Shown piece after piece: positions 53,328 to 61,689 of a stretch of DNA of 64,000 bases. The translations under genes and the position numbers were made by a program. How positions within the stretch are numbered: position 1 is the first letter of the stretch; every line of letters begins with the position of its first letter. Source of the stretch: Cellulomonas sp. WB94 (GTDB lineage Bacteria > Actinomycetota > Actinomycetes > Actinomycetales > Cellulomonadaceae); assembly GCF_003115775.1 (NCBI RefSeq), contig NZ_QEES01000001.1, positions 1 to 64,000 of the forward strand, given 5' to 3'. The notes below the pieces were generated by a model. That model was not told where the DNA came from and searched no databases. It saw only the letters and a program-made list of their open reading frames with translations.

Positions 53328-53696
53328 TCAGGAAACGGTCTGGTGAGCGGCCAGCTGCGCACGGACGTCGTCCATGTCCAGCGCCCGGGCCGCACCGATG
53401 AGCTCCTCGAGCGCAGGCCCCGGCAGGGCGCCGGGCTCGGCGTACACCAGGACGTTCTCCCGGAAGATCATCAAGGTCGGGATCGAGGTGATGCCCGCCT
53501 GCGCGGCCAGCACCTGCTCGGCCTCGGTGTCCACCTTGCCGAACACGACGTCGGGGTACTTCTCCGACGTCGCCTCGAAGACGGGCGCGAACATGCGGCA
53601 CGGCCCGCACCAGGCCGCCCAGAAGTCGACCAGGACGACGTCGCTGTCCTTGACGGTCTGCTCGAACGTGTCGGCGGTCAGGTTGACGATGGACAT
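53328..53696 (-). CDS. trxA: Thioredoxin
   Basis: A 122-residue thioredoxin with FWAAWCGPC (Cys30 and Cys33), cis-Pro in ITSIPTLMIF and a slightly longer C-terminus (ALDMDDVRAQLAAHQTVS) than standard TrxA. As leader of the trxA-cstR unit behind operator 4, it probably reduces persulfidated proteins during sulfide stress; general thiol reduction is the family role. ATG 53696 is preceded by GAGGAG. Confidence 0.93.
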   Translation of the reverse strand: MSIVNLTADTFEQTVKDSDVVLVDFWAAWCGPCRMFAPVFEATSEKYPDVVFGKVDTEAEQVLAAQAGITSIPTLMIFRENVLVYAEPGALPGPALEELIGAARALDMDDVRAQLAAHQTVS

Positions 53697-53719
53697 TGCT
53701 GCTCCTCAGCGACTATCGG

Positions 53720-53735
53720 ATACCCTCGGGGGTAT
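53720..53735. promoter_or_regulatory. CstR-type operator 4
   Basis: ATACCCTCGGGGGTAT, one arm mismatch, 24 bases upstream of trxA; it makes trxA-cstR autoregulated. The divergent YgaP-type gene begins 124 bases to the right and may share it. Confidence 0.78.
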
Positions 53736-53774
53736 CACTCTACCTCGTCGGCTCGGCATCAGCATTCCCGAGAA

Positions 53775-53788
53775 GTGACGGACGTCAC
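53775..53788. promoter_or_regulatory. CRP-like palindrome upstream of YgaP-type gene
   Basis: GTGACGGACGTCAC fits GTGA-N6-TCAC, 71 bases before the start of the YgaP-type gene. It is the second such site in the window. Confidence 0.4.
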
Positions 53789-53859
53789 GACGGGACGCCG
53801 GTATCGCGTTCGCCGATCGGCCCGTCCATGAGGCAGACCAGCCCTACAAGGAGGACAAC

Positions 53860-54075
53860 GTGAAGAAGAACATCGGCTCGATCGACCGGACGATCCGCAT
53901 CATCCTGGCGCCGGTGCTGGTCGTCGTCGGCGTGCTCGTCGGCCCTGGGGGCTGGCTCGCCATCGTGCTGTACGCGCTCGCGGCGTTCCTGCTGGCTACG
54001 GCGGCCCTCAGCACGTGCCCGATCTACCTGCCGTTCGGGCTGAGCACCCGGCCGAGGATCGTCGCCGGACGCTAG
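53860..54075 (+). CDS. YgaP-type (DUF2892) membrane protein
   Basis: 71 residues: MKKNIGSIDRTIRIILAP is the DUF2892 entry motif, followed by two membrane helices and STCPIYLPFGLSTR with Cys53. In E. coli YgaP the same module is fused to a rhodanese and carries sulfur products across the membrane; here it stands alone beside sulfur genes. GTG 53860 has AAGGAGGAC upstream. Its TAG shares CTAG with the stop of the opposite MarR gene. Confidence 0.88.
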   Translation: MKKNIGSIDRTIRIILAPVLVVVGVLVGPGGWLAIVLYALAAFLLATAALSTCPIYLPFGLSTRPRIVAGR

Positions 54076-54608
54076 CGTCGCACTCGCACTGGGGCCGGAT
54101 GCGCGTCAACGTCCGCCTCGGCTGCGTCGAGCTCCGGCGATGCCAGGTGGTCCACGAGCCGCGCGAGAGCCGGGAGGGCAGCGCGGACCGTCGCCCGGTC
54201 ACCGGGCGCAAGGCGGTCGAGCGCGTCACCGATGCGCTGCTCGTGCGCCCGACCCCAGTCGTCGAGCTTCAGGCGACCGGCCGCAGTCAGGGCGACGACG
54301 GCGACTCGCCGGTCGGACGGGTCCGGTGCCCGGGTGACGAGACCGTTCTCGACCAGGACCTGAACCAGTCCGCTGACGGTGTTGGCTGCGAGCCGCAAGA
54401 GGGTCGCCAGCTCGCCCACCCGGACCGACCCGTGCTCGTCGAGCGCGAGCAGCAGCTCGACCTGCGCCATGGGAAGGGATTCCCATGGGTAGTCCGTGCG
54501 GATGGACGTGCGCAACGCCCGCCGGAGCCGGGTGACGACCTCGGTGAGCGTCTTCGCCTCGGCCGACATCACCGGTGACGCATGCCGATCGTCCGCACTG
54601 AGGGCCAT
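54072..54608 (-). CDS. MarR-family regulator
   Basis: A winged-helix regulator of 178 residues from ATG 54608 (196 from the alternative at 54662): LPMAQVELLLALDEHGSVRVGELATLL, LAANTVSGLVQVLVENGLVTRAPDPSDRRVAVVALTAAG. One Cys pair lies only in the longer form (HRCCRG), so the start matters for any redox sensing. Divergent from lgt, 94 bases away; a role in controlling lgt or the MFS exporter is possible. Confidence 0.85.
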   Translation of the reverse strand: MALSADDRHASPVMSAEAKTLTEVVTRLRRALRTSIRTDYPWESLPMAQVELLLALDEHGSVRVGELATLLRLAANTVSGLVQVLVENGLVTRAPDPSDRRVAVVALTAAGRLKLDDWGRAHEQRIGDALDRLAPGDRATVRAALPALARLVDHLASPELDAAEADVDAHPAPVRVRR

Positions 54609-54702
54609 CCCCGAATAGTAGCCCCGACAACATCGGTGTGCGACTATGTTTGTCAGCGACATACCTGATCGATCGACGTGATGGCCGACGGAACGAGCTC
54701 AG

Positions 54703-55533
54703 ATGATGTTGACGTCTCTGCCCAGCCCCGCCCAGGGAGTCTGGCACCTGGGGCCGATCCCGATCCGTGCCTACGCGTTGTGCATCCTGACCGGGATCGT
54801 GGTGGCGACCTGGTGGACCCGGCGCCGATGGGTTGCGCGCGGCGGCGTTGCCGACGACGTCCTCGACGTCGTGATGTGGGCGGTGCCCTTCGGGATCGTG
54901 GGCGGCCGGCTGTACCACGTGATCACCGACCCCGAGCTGTACTTCGCTGCGGGGCAGCAGCCCATCCGGGCGCTGTACATCTGGGACGGCGGCCTGGGCA
55001 TCTGGGGAGCGGTCGCGCTCGGAGCGGGCGGAGCATGGATCGGCTGCCGACGTCACGGGATCCGGCTCGCAGACTTCGCCGACGTCGTCGCCCCCGGGCT
55101 CGTGGTGGCGCAGGCGATCGGCCGCTGGGGAAACTACTTCAACCAAGAGCTGTACGGCGGACCGACCACCCTGCCGTGGGCGCTCCAGATCGATCCCGCG
55201 CACCGGCCCGCGGAGACACCGGGCATCGGGCTGTACCACCCGACCTTCCTCTACGAGTCGATCTGGGACGTGGGCGTTGCCGTGCTCCTGGTGTGGGCCG
55301 GGCGCAGGTTCGGGCTGCGCAACGGGCGGCTGTTTGCGCTGTACGTCGCTGCGTACACCGTCGGACGAGCCTGGATCGAGGCGCTGCGCGTCGACCACGC
55401 CAACCACGTCCTCGGTCTGCGGCTCAACGACTGGACCAGCCTGATCGTCTTCGCGGCGGCTGTGGCGTTCTTCGTCGTTCGGGGTCGGCACCCTGCAGCC
55501 GAACCAGTCCCTGCCCCAGCTCCCGCAGTCTGA
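54703..55533 (+). CDS. lgt: Prolipoprotein diacylglyceryl transferase
   Basis: A 276-residue membrane enzyme that attaches diacylglycerol to the lipobox Cys of prolipoproteins. The Lgt signature GRWGNYFNQELYGGPT is intact, along with GGRLYHVITD, GGLGIWGAV and YHPTFLYES. Its place between a MarR gene and an MFS gene rather than in the usual tryptophan-gene setting of actinobacteria suggests a second copy, which this window cannot prove. Start ATG 54703 or 54706. Confidence 0.92.
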   Translation: MMLTSLPSPAQGVWHLGPIPIRAYALCILTGIVVATWWTRRRWVARGGVADDVLDVVMWAVPFGIVGGRLYHVITDPELYFAAGQQPIRALYIWDGGLGIWGAVALGAGGAWIGCRRHGIRLADFADVVAPGLVVAQAIGRWGNYFNQELYGGPTTLPWALQIDPAHRPAETPGIGLYHPTFLYESIWDVGVAVLLVWAGRRFGLRNGRLFALYVAAYTVGRAWIEALRVDHANHVLGLRLNDWTSLIVFAAAVAFFVVRGRHPAAEPVPAPAPAV

Positions 55534-55549
55534 ACGGAGTGCCTCCGAG

Positions 55550-56962
55550 ATGCTCAGTGCGCTGACCAGGGAGCGCGCCAGGCCGGCGAGGATCCGCGAG
55601 TGGCCCCACGCATGGTGGCTCGCTGTGGCGACGGTGTGCTTCGGCGCCTTCATGGGTCAGCTCGACGCGAGCATCGTGACCTTGGCGTACCGCCCGCTGC
55701 GCAGCGAGTTCGGCACGTCGCTGGCCGCCGTGCAGTGGGTCTCCCTGTCCTACCTGCTGGTCCTTGCAGCGCTGCTCATCCCGGTCGGTCGACTGGCCGA
55801 CGCTCACGGCCGCAAGCTCGTGTACCTCTACGGCTTCCTCGTGTTCTCGGTCGCGTCGGCCGCCTGCGGGCTCGCACCCTCGCTCGGCGCGCTCGTCGGT
55901 TTCCGCGCGCTCCAAGGCGTCGGCGCCGCGATGCTCCAGGCCAACAGCATCGCTCTCGTCCTCGCCAGCGCCCCACGCGACCGGATGCGCACGGCTCTCG
56001 GGGTCCAGGCAGCGGCCCAGGCGATCGGGCTCGCCCTCGGTCCCACGGTCGGCGGTCTTCTGGTCTCGACGCTCGGGTGGCGGTGGGTGTTCGGCATCAA
56101 CGTCCCCGTCGGGGTCGTCGCGGTCACGGCCGGGGTGTACCTCCTCCCCCGCAGCCGATCCCTCACCCCCGCCCGGGTGTGGGACCGCTCCGGGATCGTG
56201 CTGCTCGCCGCCGCGACCACTGCTGGGCTGCTCGGGGTCTCGGCGGCATCGGGACTGGGCCTGCCCGGCTGGGCGCCGACAGGCCTCCTTGTCCTGGCTG
56301 CGGCGTGCGTCGCAGGCTTCCTCCTGCGCGAGCGGCGCGCCGCGGCTCCGCTGCTCGACCCGGCCCTGTTGAGCGACCGCACCGTCAGCGCCGGGCTCCT
56401 CGGCGCGCTGTGCGGCTACCTGGTGCTGTTCGGCCCGCTCGTCCTCGTCCCGATCGTCCTGACCGACGCCGGTTCGTCCGCGCTGCACGCCGGCCTCGCC
56501 CTGACGGCACTGCCCGCTGGGTTCGCGCTTGCCGCGACCCTCGGTGAACGGATGCTGCCGAGCTCATCGAGCGACCGCCGCCGCGCCGGGTTCGGGGCGA
56601 TGCTCGGCGTCGTCGTCCTCGCGGCGCTGGTGGCGGCGCCCCTCACGACCGCGTGGCTCGTCCCCCTGCTGGGAACGCTCGGGGTGGCCTTGGGCCTGTT
56701 CACCCCCGCGAACAACAGCGTCGTCATGCGCGCGGTCCCGAGCCACGTCGCCGGGACGGGTGGAGGCCTGCTCAACACGACCCGCAGCCTCGGCACCGCG
56801 CTCGGCATCGCCGCCGTCACACTCGCGCTGCACCTTCGCCCGAGCGGCACCCACCTGTTCGACGGGCCCCGGGCCGCCCTGCTGGTGCTCGCTGCCGCCG
56901 CGATCGTCGCGCTGCTCTCTGCGCACCTGCTTCCCTCTGCTCCAGAGCAGCCCGCCGCCTGA
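55550..56962 (+). CDS. MFS transporter, DHA2 (EmrB/QacA)-like
   Basis: A 470-residue protein with about thirteen to fourteen membrane segments. GAFMGQLDASIVTLAYRPL is the helix-1 motif D1, GRLADAHGRKLVYLYG motif A, and RALQGVGAAMLQANSIALV motif B region. Drug/proton antiport is the family role. It lies 16 bases after lgt and is probably co-transcribed. It converges with the TauE gene with three bases between stops. Confidence 0.88.
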   Translation: MLSALTRERARPARIREWPHAWWLAVATVCFGAFMGQLDASIVTLAYRPLRSEFGTSLAAVQWVSLSYLLVLAALLIPVGRLADAHGRKLVYLYGFLVFSVASAACGLAPSLGALVGFRALQGVGAAMLQANSIALVLASAPRDRMRTALGVQAAAQAIGLALGPTVGGLLVSTLGWRWVFGINVPVGVVAVTAGVYLLPRSRSLTPARVWDRSGIVLLAAATTAGLLGVSAASGLGLPGWAPTGLLVLAAACVAGFLLRERRAAAPLLDPALLSDRTVSAGLLGALCGYLVLFGPLVLVPIVLTDAGSSALHAGLALTALPAGFALAATLGERMLPSSSSDRRRAGFGAMLGVVVLAALVAAPLTTAWLVPLLGTLGVALGLFTPANNSVVMRAVPSHVAGTGGGLLNTTRSLGTALGIAAVTLALHLRPSGTHLFDGPRAALLVLAAAAIVALLSAHLLPSAPEQPAA

Positions 56963-56965
56963 CGG

Positions 56966-57787
56966 TCAGAACAGCCCGGGAAAGCTCCGTGCCGCGGTGT
57001 ACAGCGCCACCACGACCAGAAGTAGCGTGAACGCCAGGTTCAGCAGGGACGGTCCCACGCGCGAGACGACACGGCTGCCCAGGAGGCTGCCCACCACGCC
57101 CGCCATCGTGAAGCCGCCGATCACCCACCAGTCCAGCGTGACGCCCTGGCCCAGCCGGAAGAGCAGGGCACTGAAGCTGTTGATGGCGATCACCAGCAAT
57201 GACGTCCCCACAGCGACGGGCATCGACGCGCCGAGCGCCAGCACCAGAGCCGGCACGACCGCGAACCCGCCACCGACGCCGAAGAACCCCGTGAGCAGAC
57301 CCACGGCCGACGCCGTGAGGACCACCGTTGCTGCGCGCCTGCAGTCACAGCTGACGGTCGGCCGGATCGTCAGGATGGGCCGCGCAGTCACGGCCACAGC
57401 CACGGAGCCGGCCGAGGCGAGTCGTGCCTGCGCGCGGCGGCGGCGGGTCATCAGGCCAGCCACCGCCAGCATCAGCACCGAGAAGCCAGCCAGCAGGACG
57501 TCCTGACGCACGGTCGCCGAGAGCCGAGAGCCGACGTACGAGCCGGCGACACCGAGGATGCCGAACACGAGGCCCTGGGCCACGCTGACGCGCGCGGCAC
57601 GGCGGTGCGGGATCATCCCGATCACGGACGTGACGCCGACGATGAGGAGCGATCCCGTCGTCGCTGCGCGCGAGTCCTGGCCGAACAGGTAGACCAGTGC
57701 CGGGACGGTGAGGATCGAGCCGCCACCCCCGAGGGCGCCGAGGCTGAGGCCGATCAGCAGACCGACGGGGATGACGAGCGCGAGCAT
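56966..57787 (-). CDS. TauE/SafE-family exporter (sulfite/thiosulfate type)
   Basis: A 273-residue membrane protein with eight helices in two repeats, GALGGGGSILTVPALVYLFGQ and LLTGFFGVGGGFAVVPALVL, the hallmark of TauE/SafE. The central cytoplasmic loop carries the cysteines SCDCRRA. Members near cstB-type genes export sulfite or sulfonates. It lies 44 bases downstream of the CstB-like gene on the same strand and is probably controlled by operator 5 with it. Confidence 0.88.
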   Translation of the reverse strand: MLALVIPVGLLIGLSLGALGGGGSILTVPALVYLFGQDSRAATTGSLLIVGVTSVIGMIPHRRAARVSVAQGLVFGILGVAGSYVGSRLSATVRQDVLLAGFSVLMLAVAGLMTRRRRAQARLASAGSVAVAVTARPILTIRPTVSCDCRRAATVVLTASAVGLLTGFFGVGGGFAVVPALVLALGASMPVAVGTSLLVIAINSFSALLFRLGQGVTLDWWVIGGFTMAGVVGSLLGSRVVSRVGPSLLNLAFTLLLVVVALYTAARSFPGLF

Positions 57788-57831
57788 GTGACGTCCTTCG
57801 TCTCCGGGGGTCAGAACCTGACGAGCCCGGA

Positions 57832-59211
57832 TCAGTCCGTCCCGCTGCGCTCCGAGACCAGGGCGAGTCCGGCGTCGGCCGCGTGGTCACCGAACGAGTC
57901 GTCGACCGCCACCACCTGCTGATGGCCGTTGGCCACCAGGAAGGACGCCGCGATCGACGCGCGGTAACCGGCGGCGCAGTGGATCCACACCTCACCGCTC
58001 GGCACGTCACCCAGACGTTCGAGCAGGAAGTGCAGCGGGACGTGCACAGCGCCGTCGACGTGCGACTCGCGCCACTCGCCCACTCGCCTGACATCGAGGA
58101 CGGTCACGCGGCGGTGGTGGAGAACCTGGGCCAGGTCGGCGAACGTGGCACGCTCGAAGCGGCCGAGGGGCCCGTCGGTCCAGTCGTCTGGTCCCCCGGT
58201 GGCCGCTGCCGACGGAGAGTCGATGCCGATCCGGACGAGCTCCCGCTGCGCCTCGGCGACCTGCTCCGGGCTCTCTCCCAGCAGAGTGACCGGGGTCCCC
58301 CACGGGATGAGCCATCCGAGGTAGGTCGCGAACTGCCCGTCGAGCCCGAAGTTGACCGTGCCGGGGACGTGACCCAGCGCGAACGCCGAGCGGCTGCGCA
58401 GGTCGACCAGCCACTCCCCGGCGTGCAGGCGACGGGACAGCTCCGCCTTGTCGGCCTGCAGGGGCGGGCTGAGGTCCGGGCCGGACGGCCCGTGCGAGTT
58501 TGCTGGACCCATGTGGGCGTAGTACGCCGGGAAGGCGTCGAGCCCGGCGATGATCTCCGCGACGTACTCCTCCTCGCTCCTGGTCAGGGCGGGGTTGCTG
58601 AGCCGTTCCGTCCCGATCGTCGACCCGGTTGCGCCTGACGTCGTGGCGGTCGCGGAGCAGAAGCTGCCGAACCCGTGCGTGGGCATGACGACCGTGGCGT
58701 CAGGCAGCTCGCGAGCGAGCGAGCGAGCCGAGGCGAACTGGTGGTGGGCGAGCGCGTGGGTGTGCTCGGGTCCGAGGAGGTCAGGCCGCCCTGTGGAGCC
58801 GAACAGCAACGACCCACCGGAGAAGACGGCGGGCTCATCGCCCTCGAGCGCGTAGGACAGGTGGGTGAACGTGTGCCCCGGGGTGGCCACCACCCGCACC
58901 CTCATCTCGGGGCTGACGTCGACGACGTCGCCGCCGCTGATCGGCGTCCGATCGAAGGAGACCAGGTCGTCGGCGTTGACGAAGTACTGCGCGCCGGTCC
59001 GCTGGGCCAGGGCGAAGCCTCCGGTCACGTAGTCGTTGTGGATGTGGGTCTCGAAGACATGCGTGATGCGCACTCCGGCGCAGTCTGCCGCAGCGAGCAT
59101 GCGGTCGATGTCGCGCTGGGGGTCGACCACGAACGCGACCTGCCCGTCATGGATGAGGTAGCTGCGGTCGCCGAGCGACGGGGTGTCGATGGCGACGATC
59201 GTCGTGGTCAT
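57832..59211 (-). CDS. cstB: CstB-like persulfide dioxygenase-sulfurtransferase
   Basis: 459 residues in three parts. The metallo-beta-lactamase persulfide dioxygenase domain (1-245) has ETHIHNDYVTGG (His56, His58), TPGHTFTHLSY (His113) and PTHGFGS. A first rhodanese-like domain (about 260-320) lacks the catalytic Cys. A second (about 360-455) has HCAAGYRAS with Cys412. This dioxygenase-pseudorhodanese-rhodanese order is that of staphylococcal CstB, which oxidises thiol persulfide to thiosulfate. The segment around SGGSLLFGSTGRPDLLG has Gly where ETHE1-type enzymes have a metal-ligand Asp. ATG 59211; operator 5 lies 46 bases upstream. Confidence 0.9.
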   Translation of the reverse strand: MTTTIVAIDTPSLGDRSYLIHDGQVAFVVDPQRDIDRMLAAADCAGVRITHVFETHIHNDYVTGGFALAQRTGAQYFVNADDLVSFDRTPISGGDVVDVSPEMRVRVVATPGHTFTHLSYALEGDEPAVFSGGSLLFGSTGRPDLLGPEHTHALAHHQFASARSLARELPDATVVMPTHGFGSFCSATATTSGATGSTIGTERLSNPALTRSEEEYVAEIIAGLDAFPAYYAHMGPANSHGPSGPDLSPPLQADKAELSRRLHAGEWLVDLRSRSAFALGHVPGTVNFGLDGQFATYLGWLIPWGTPVTLLGESPEQVAEAQRELVRIGIDSPSAAATGGPDDWTDGPLGRFERATFADLAQVLHHRRVTVLDVRRVGEWRESHVDGAVHVPLHFLLERLGDVPSGEVWIHCAAGYRASIAASFLVANGHQQVVAVDDSFGDHAADAGLALVSERSGTD

Positions 59212-59256
59212 GTCTCGCAGGCCTTTCCAGGCGAGGCGTCGGCTGACGCCGGATCG

Positions 59257-59272
59257 ATACCCCTCGGGGTAT
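59257..59272. promoter_or_regulatory. CstR-type operator 5 (divergent)
   Basis: ATACCCCTCGGGGTAT, perfect 7-bp arms, between the divergent CstB-like gene (46 bases away) and the CPVCNK membrane protein gene (87 bases away). One site could control both directions. Confidence 0.82.
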
Positions 59273-59358
59273 GTTGACCCTACAACCGGGGGCCTCGTCA
59301 CCGCATTCCGACGTCCGAAGCGACACCCTTGGTTTCGTCTCACGCCCACTGGAGGAGC

Positions 59359-59931
59359 ATGTCCCCGGCCATCACCACCCCGACGGAGCCTCGGCGCACC
59401 CTCGAAGCGGCCGCTGCCGCACTGCGCAGCTGGACGCCCCGCCAGCACCTGGCAGCAGCCGTGTTCTCCGTCGCCTTCGCGCTCCTGATCGGCATCCCGA
59501 CGGTGCTCATCCCCAACCCGGTCTTCGGCCGGCAGGTACCGGTCCAGGGGTGGAACTACCCCGTCTGGATCGCCTCGTCGATCCTCGGCGGGATGCTTGC
59601 CGCGACCTATGTCCGACAGTCTCGCCATGAGCTCGACGCGACAGCGGCCGACGACGTGGTCGATGCGCCGAGCAGGTTCGGGATGGTTGGCGGTGTCCTG
59701 GCCTGGTTCGCGGTCGGCTGCCCGGTGTGCAACAAGCTCGCCCTGCTGGCCCTCGGATACTCGGGAGCCATTACCTGGTTCGCCCCCGTCCAGCCCTACC
59801 TCGCGGCCGCTGCGCTCGTCATGACCGCGGGCGCCCTGCTGGTGCGCCTGCGGGGCCAGATCCTGTGCCTCACCCCTCGGGCTCGCGGCAGCCGGCCGCC
59901 GACCGCCCCCATGCCGCGAGCAGCTCGATGA
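59359..59931 (+). CDS. Membrane protein with CPVCNK motif, unknown
   Basis: A 190-residue protein with four hydrophobic segments: one near 32-52, one near 66-84, one at 108-130 containing FAVGCPVCNKLALLALG (Cys121, Cys124), and one near 146-165. A CxxC inside a membrane helix suggests electron or sulfur transfer across the membrane, as in VKOR- or MerT-like proteins, but I cannot place the family. ATG 59359 has GGAGGAGC. Its stop overlaps the DsrE gene's ATG; operator 5 is upstream. Confidence 0.75.
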   Translation: MSPAITTPTEPRRTLEAAAAALRSWTPRQHLAAAVFSVAFALLIGIPTVLIPNPVFGRQVPVQGWNYPVWIASSILGGMLAATYVRQSRHELDATAADDVVDAPSRFGMVGGVLAWFAVGCPVCNKLALLALGYSGAITWFAPVQPYLAAAALVMTAGALLVRLRGQILCLTPRARGSRPPTAPMPRAAR

Positions 59932-60269
59932 CCGCCGGGGTCGTCCTGCACCTGACCGAACCCGCCGAGGGCACGCACCGCGCTGTCCTCCGCAACGCGC
60001 TGAACCTGATCCCCGAGGTCGAGCCCGGCACTCCGATCGAGGTCGTCGCGCACGGGGAGGCGATCGCTCTGGCGCGAGCGGGCCAGGTCACGGCTGACGC
60101 CCTCGCGGAGGCGCTGGATGCAGGGATCATCCTCGTCGTGTGCCGCAACTCGTTGCGCTCGCAGGGCCTGACGGACGGCGACCTCGTCGACGGCACCGTC
60201 GTCGTGCCGTCCGGGGTCGGGCACCTCGTCGCGCGGCAGAACCAGGGCTGGGCCTACCTGCGACCCTGA
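59928..60269 (+). CDS. DsrE-family sulfur carrier-like protein
   Basis: A 113-residue single DsrE/YchN-type alpha/beta domain: VVLHLTEPAEGTHRAVLRNALNLI at the start, IEVVAHGEAIALA in the middle, and ILVVCRNSLRSQGL with Cys72 at the persulfide position. It is translationally coupled to the CPVCNK membrane protein (ATGA), so the two may pass sulfur to each other. Control by operator 5 is likely. Confidence 0.85.
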   Translation: MTAGVVLHLTEPAEGTHRAVLRNALNLIPEVEPGTPIEVVAHGEAIALARAGQVTADALAEALDAGIILVVCRNSLRSQGLTDGDLVDGTVVVPSGVGHLVARQNQGWAYLRP

Positions 60270-60318
60270 GGCCCGGGTCTGATGGTGTGGTCGAGGTAGG
60301 CGCGCGTCGCCGACGCCG

Positions 60319-61689
60319 TCACGGCTCCCGCGGCGAGGCCGGGCTGAGCGGAAGACGGATCGTGATCGTTGTCCCGGCCCCCTCGCGCGAGGTCGCCTCG
60401 ATCGTGCCGCCATGGGCCGTGACGATCTCTCGAGCGACGGCCAGTCCGATCCCCGAACCCGCGACCTGGCGGGCTGATCGGCCCCGCCACAGCCGGTCGA
60501 AGACGTGGGGCAGCTCGTCCGCTGCGATCCCCGGACCCGAGTCGACGACCTTGAGGACCGCATCGCCGCCCTCCGTCCGCACGACGACGTTGACCCGGTC
60601 GCCCGGGCGGCAGTAGCGGGCGGCGTTGGCCAGCAGGTTGCCCATCGCCTGGTGCAGTCGGTCGGAGTCAGCCTGGACCACAACGGGTCCGTCGAACCGG
60701 CTGTCGACGACGAGCCCGGCGGCGCGCAGCTGCGACTCCCGCGCTGCCAGCTCGTCGCTCGCGACCTGCGCCGCGTCGACGTCCGCCCACGCGACCGGGT
60801 CGCCGCTGGCCTCGGCTGCGGACAGCTCGGCGAGGTCGCTCACGATGCGTCCCAGCCGCAACGACTGGTCGTGGAGAGCGCCGAGGCCCTGCGGGCTGGG
60901 CTCGACCAGGCCGTCACGAAGCTCCTCGAGCCCGGCCTGCAGAGCTGCGAGGGGCGTGCGCAGCTCGTGCGCGACGTCGGCGGTGACGTTGCGTCGCTCC
61001 TGCTCCGAGCGGGCGACCGTCTGGGCCATCGAGTCGAAGGCGCGCGCCAGCTCGCCGATCTCGCCCGGCCCCGTCACGCCCGCTCGAGCACTCCGGTCCC
61101 CCGCGGTGAATGCCCGCGCGGCCCTCGTCATGGCGGCGATCGGACGCGCGAGCCGCCGGGTGACCACCCAGCTCGCGAGCACCGCAACGAGGAGTGCGAT
61201 CACCGCAGCCGCGGCGATCCACGACCAGGCGACGTCGCGACCGCCGGTCCCGGTCGCCGTCAGGAACACCAGACGGACCGTGCCGACGGCGTCGCCGTTC
61301 GCCGTCACGGTGGCATCGAAGACGCCCGCGCCGCCGGCCGGCCCGAGGCCGCCCTTGCCCTGACCAGCCGGAGAACCGGAGCCGCCACCCACGGAGGCCC
61401 CGGACGCGTCGAGGACGAACAGGCGCGCCCCCGCGACCTCCGCGATCGCACCGGCATGGCTGAGGTCCGCCCCTGCCCAGCTGCCGATCTGTTGGTACGC
61501 GGCGCCCGCCGCGTTCGCCGCGGCCTGCGTCGCCTGCTGACGGTCGGCCTTCTGGGAGACCTCCATGCCGCGCCCGACCCCGACCAGCGCCGCGGCCGTC
61601 AGGACGGCGACCGAGAAGACCGCGACCAGGACGAATGCGAGCAGCATCCGCCGGCCGAGCGGACCAAGACCGAACCGCTTGGTGGTCAT
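60319..61689 (-). CDS. Sensor histidine kinase (HAMP-HisKA)
   Basis: A 456-residue kinase with a first helix at about 15-38, an outside domain with a Gly-rich patch (97-121), a second helix near 155-175, HAMP, and DVAHELRTPL with phospho-His241; then the ATPase motifs NLLANAARYC, DSGPGIA and GSGIGLAVAREI. Signal unknown. Its ATG overlaps the stop of its response regulator gene. It converges on the DsrE gene. Confidence 0.92.
   Translation of the reverse strand: MTTKRFGLGPLGRRMLLAFVLVAVFSVAVLTAAALVGVGRGMEVSQKADRQQATQAAANAAGAAYQQIGSWAGADLSHAGAIAEVAGARLFVLDASGASVGGGSGSPAGQGKGGLGPAGGAGVFDATVTANGDAVGTVRLVFLTATGTGGRDVAWSWIAAAAVIALLVAVLASWVVTRRLARPIAAMTRAARAFTAGDRSARAGVTGPGEIGELARAFDSMAQTVARSEQERRNVTADVAHELRTPLAALQAGLEELRDGLVEPSPQGLGALHDQSLRLGRIVSDLAELSAAEASGDPVAWADVDAAQVASDELAARESQLRAAGLVVDSRFDGPVVVQADSDRLHQAMGNLLANAARYCRPGDRVNVVVRTEGGDAVLKVVDSGPGIAADELPHVFDRLWRGRSARQVAGSGIGLAVAREIVTAHGGTIEATSREGAGTTITIRLPLSPASPREP

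Noticed and set aside
54600-54702. MarR operator between MarR and lgt
   Set aside because: Only short, imperfect inverted repeats such as TGTC-AGC-GACA are present, too weak to call.
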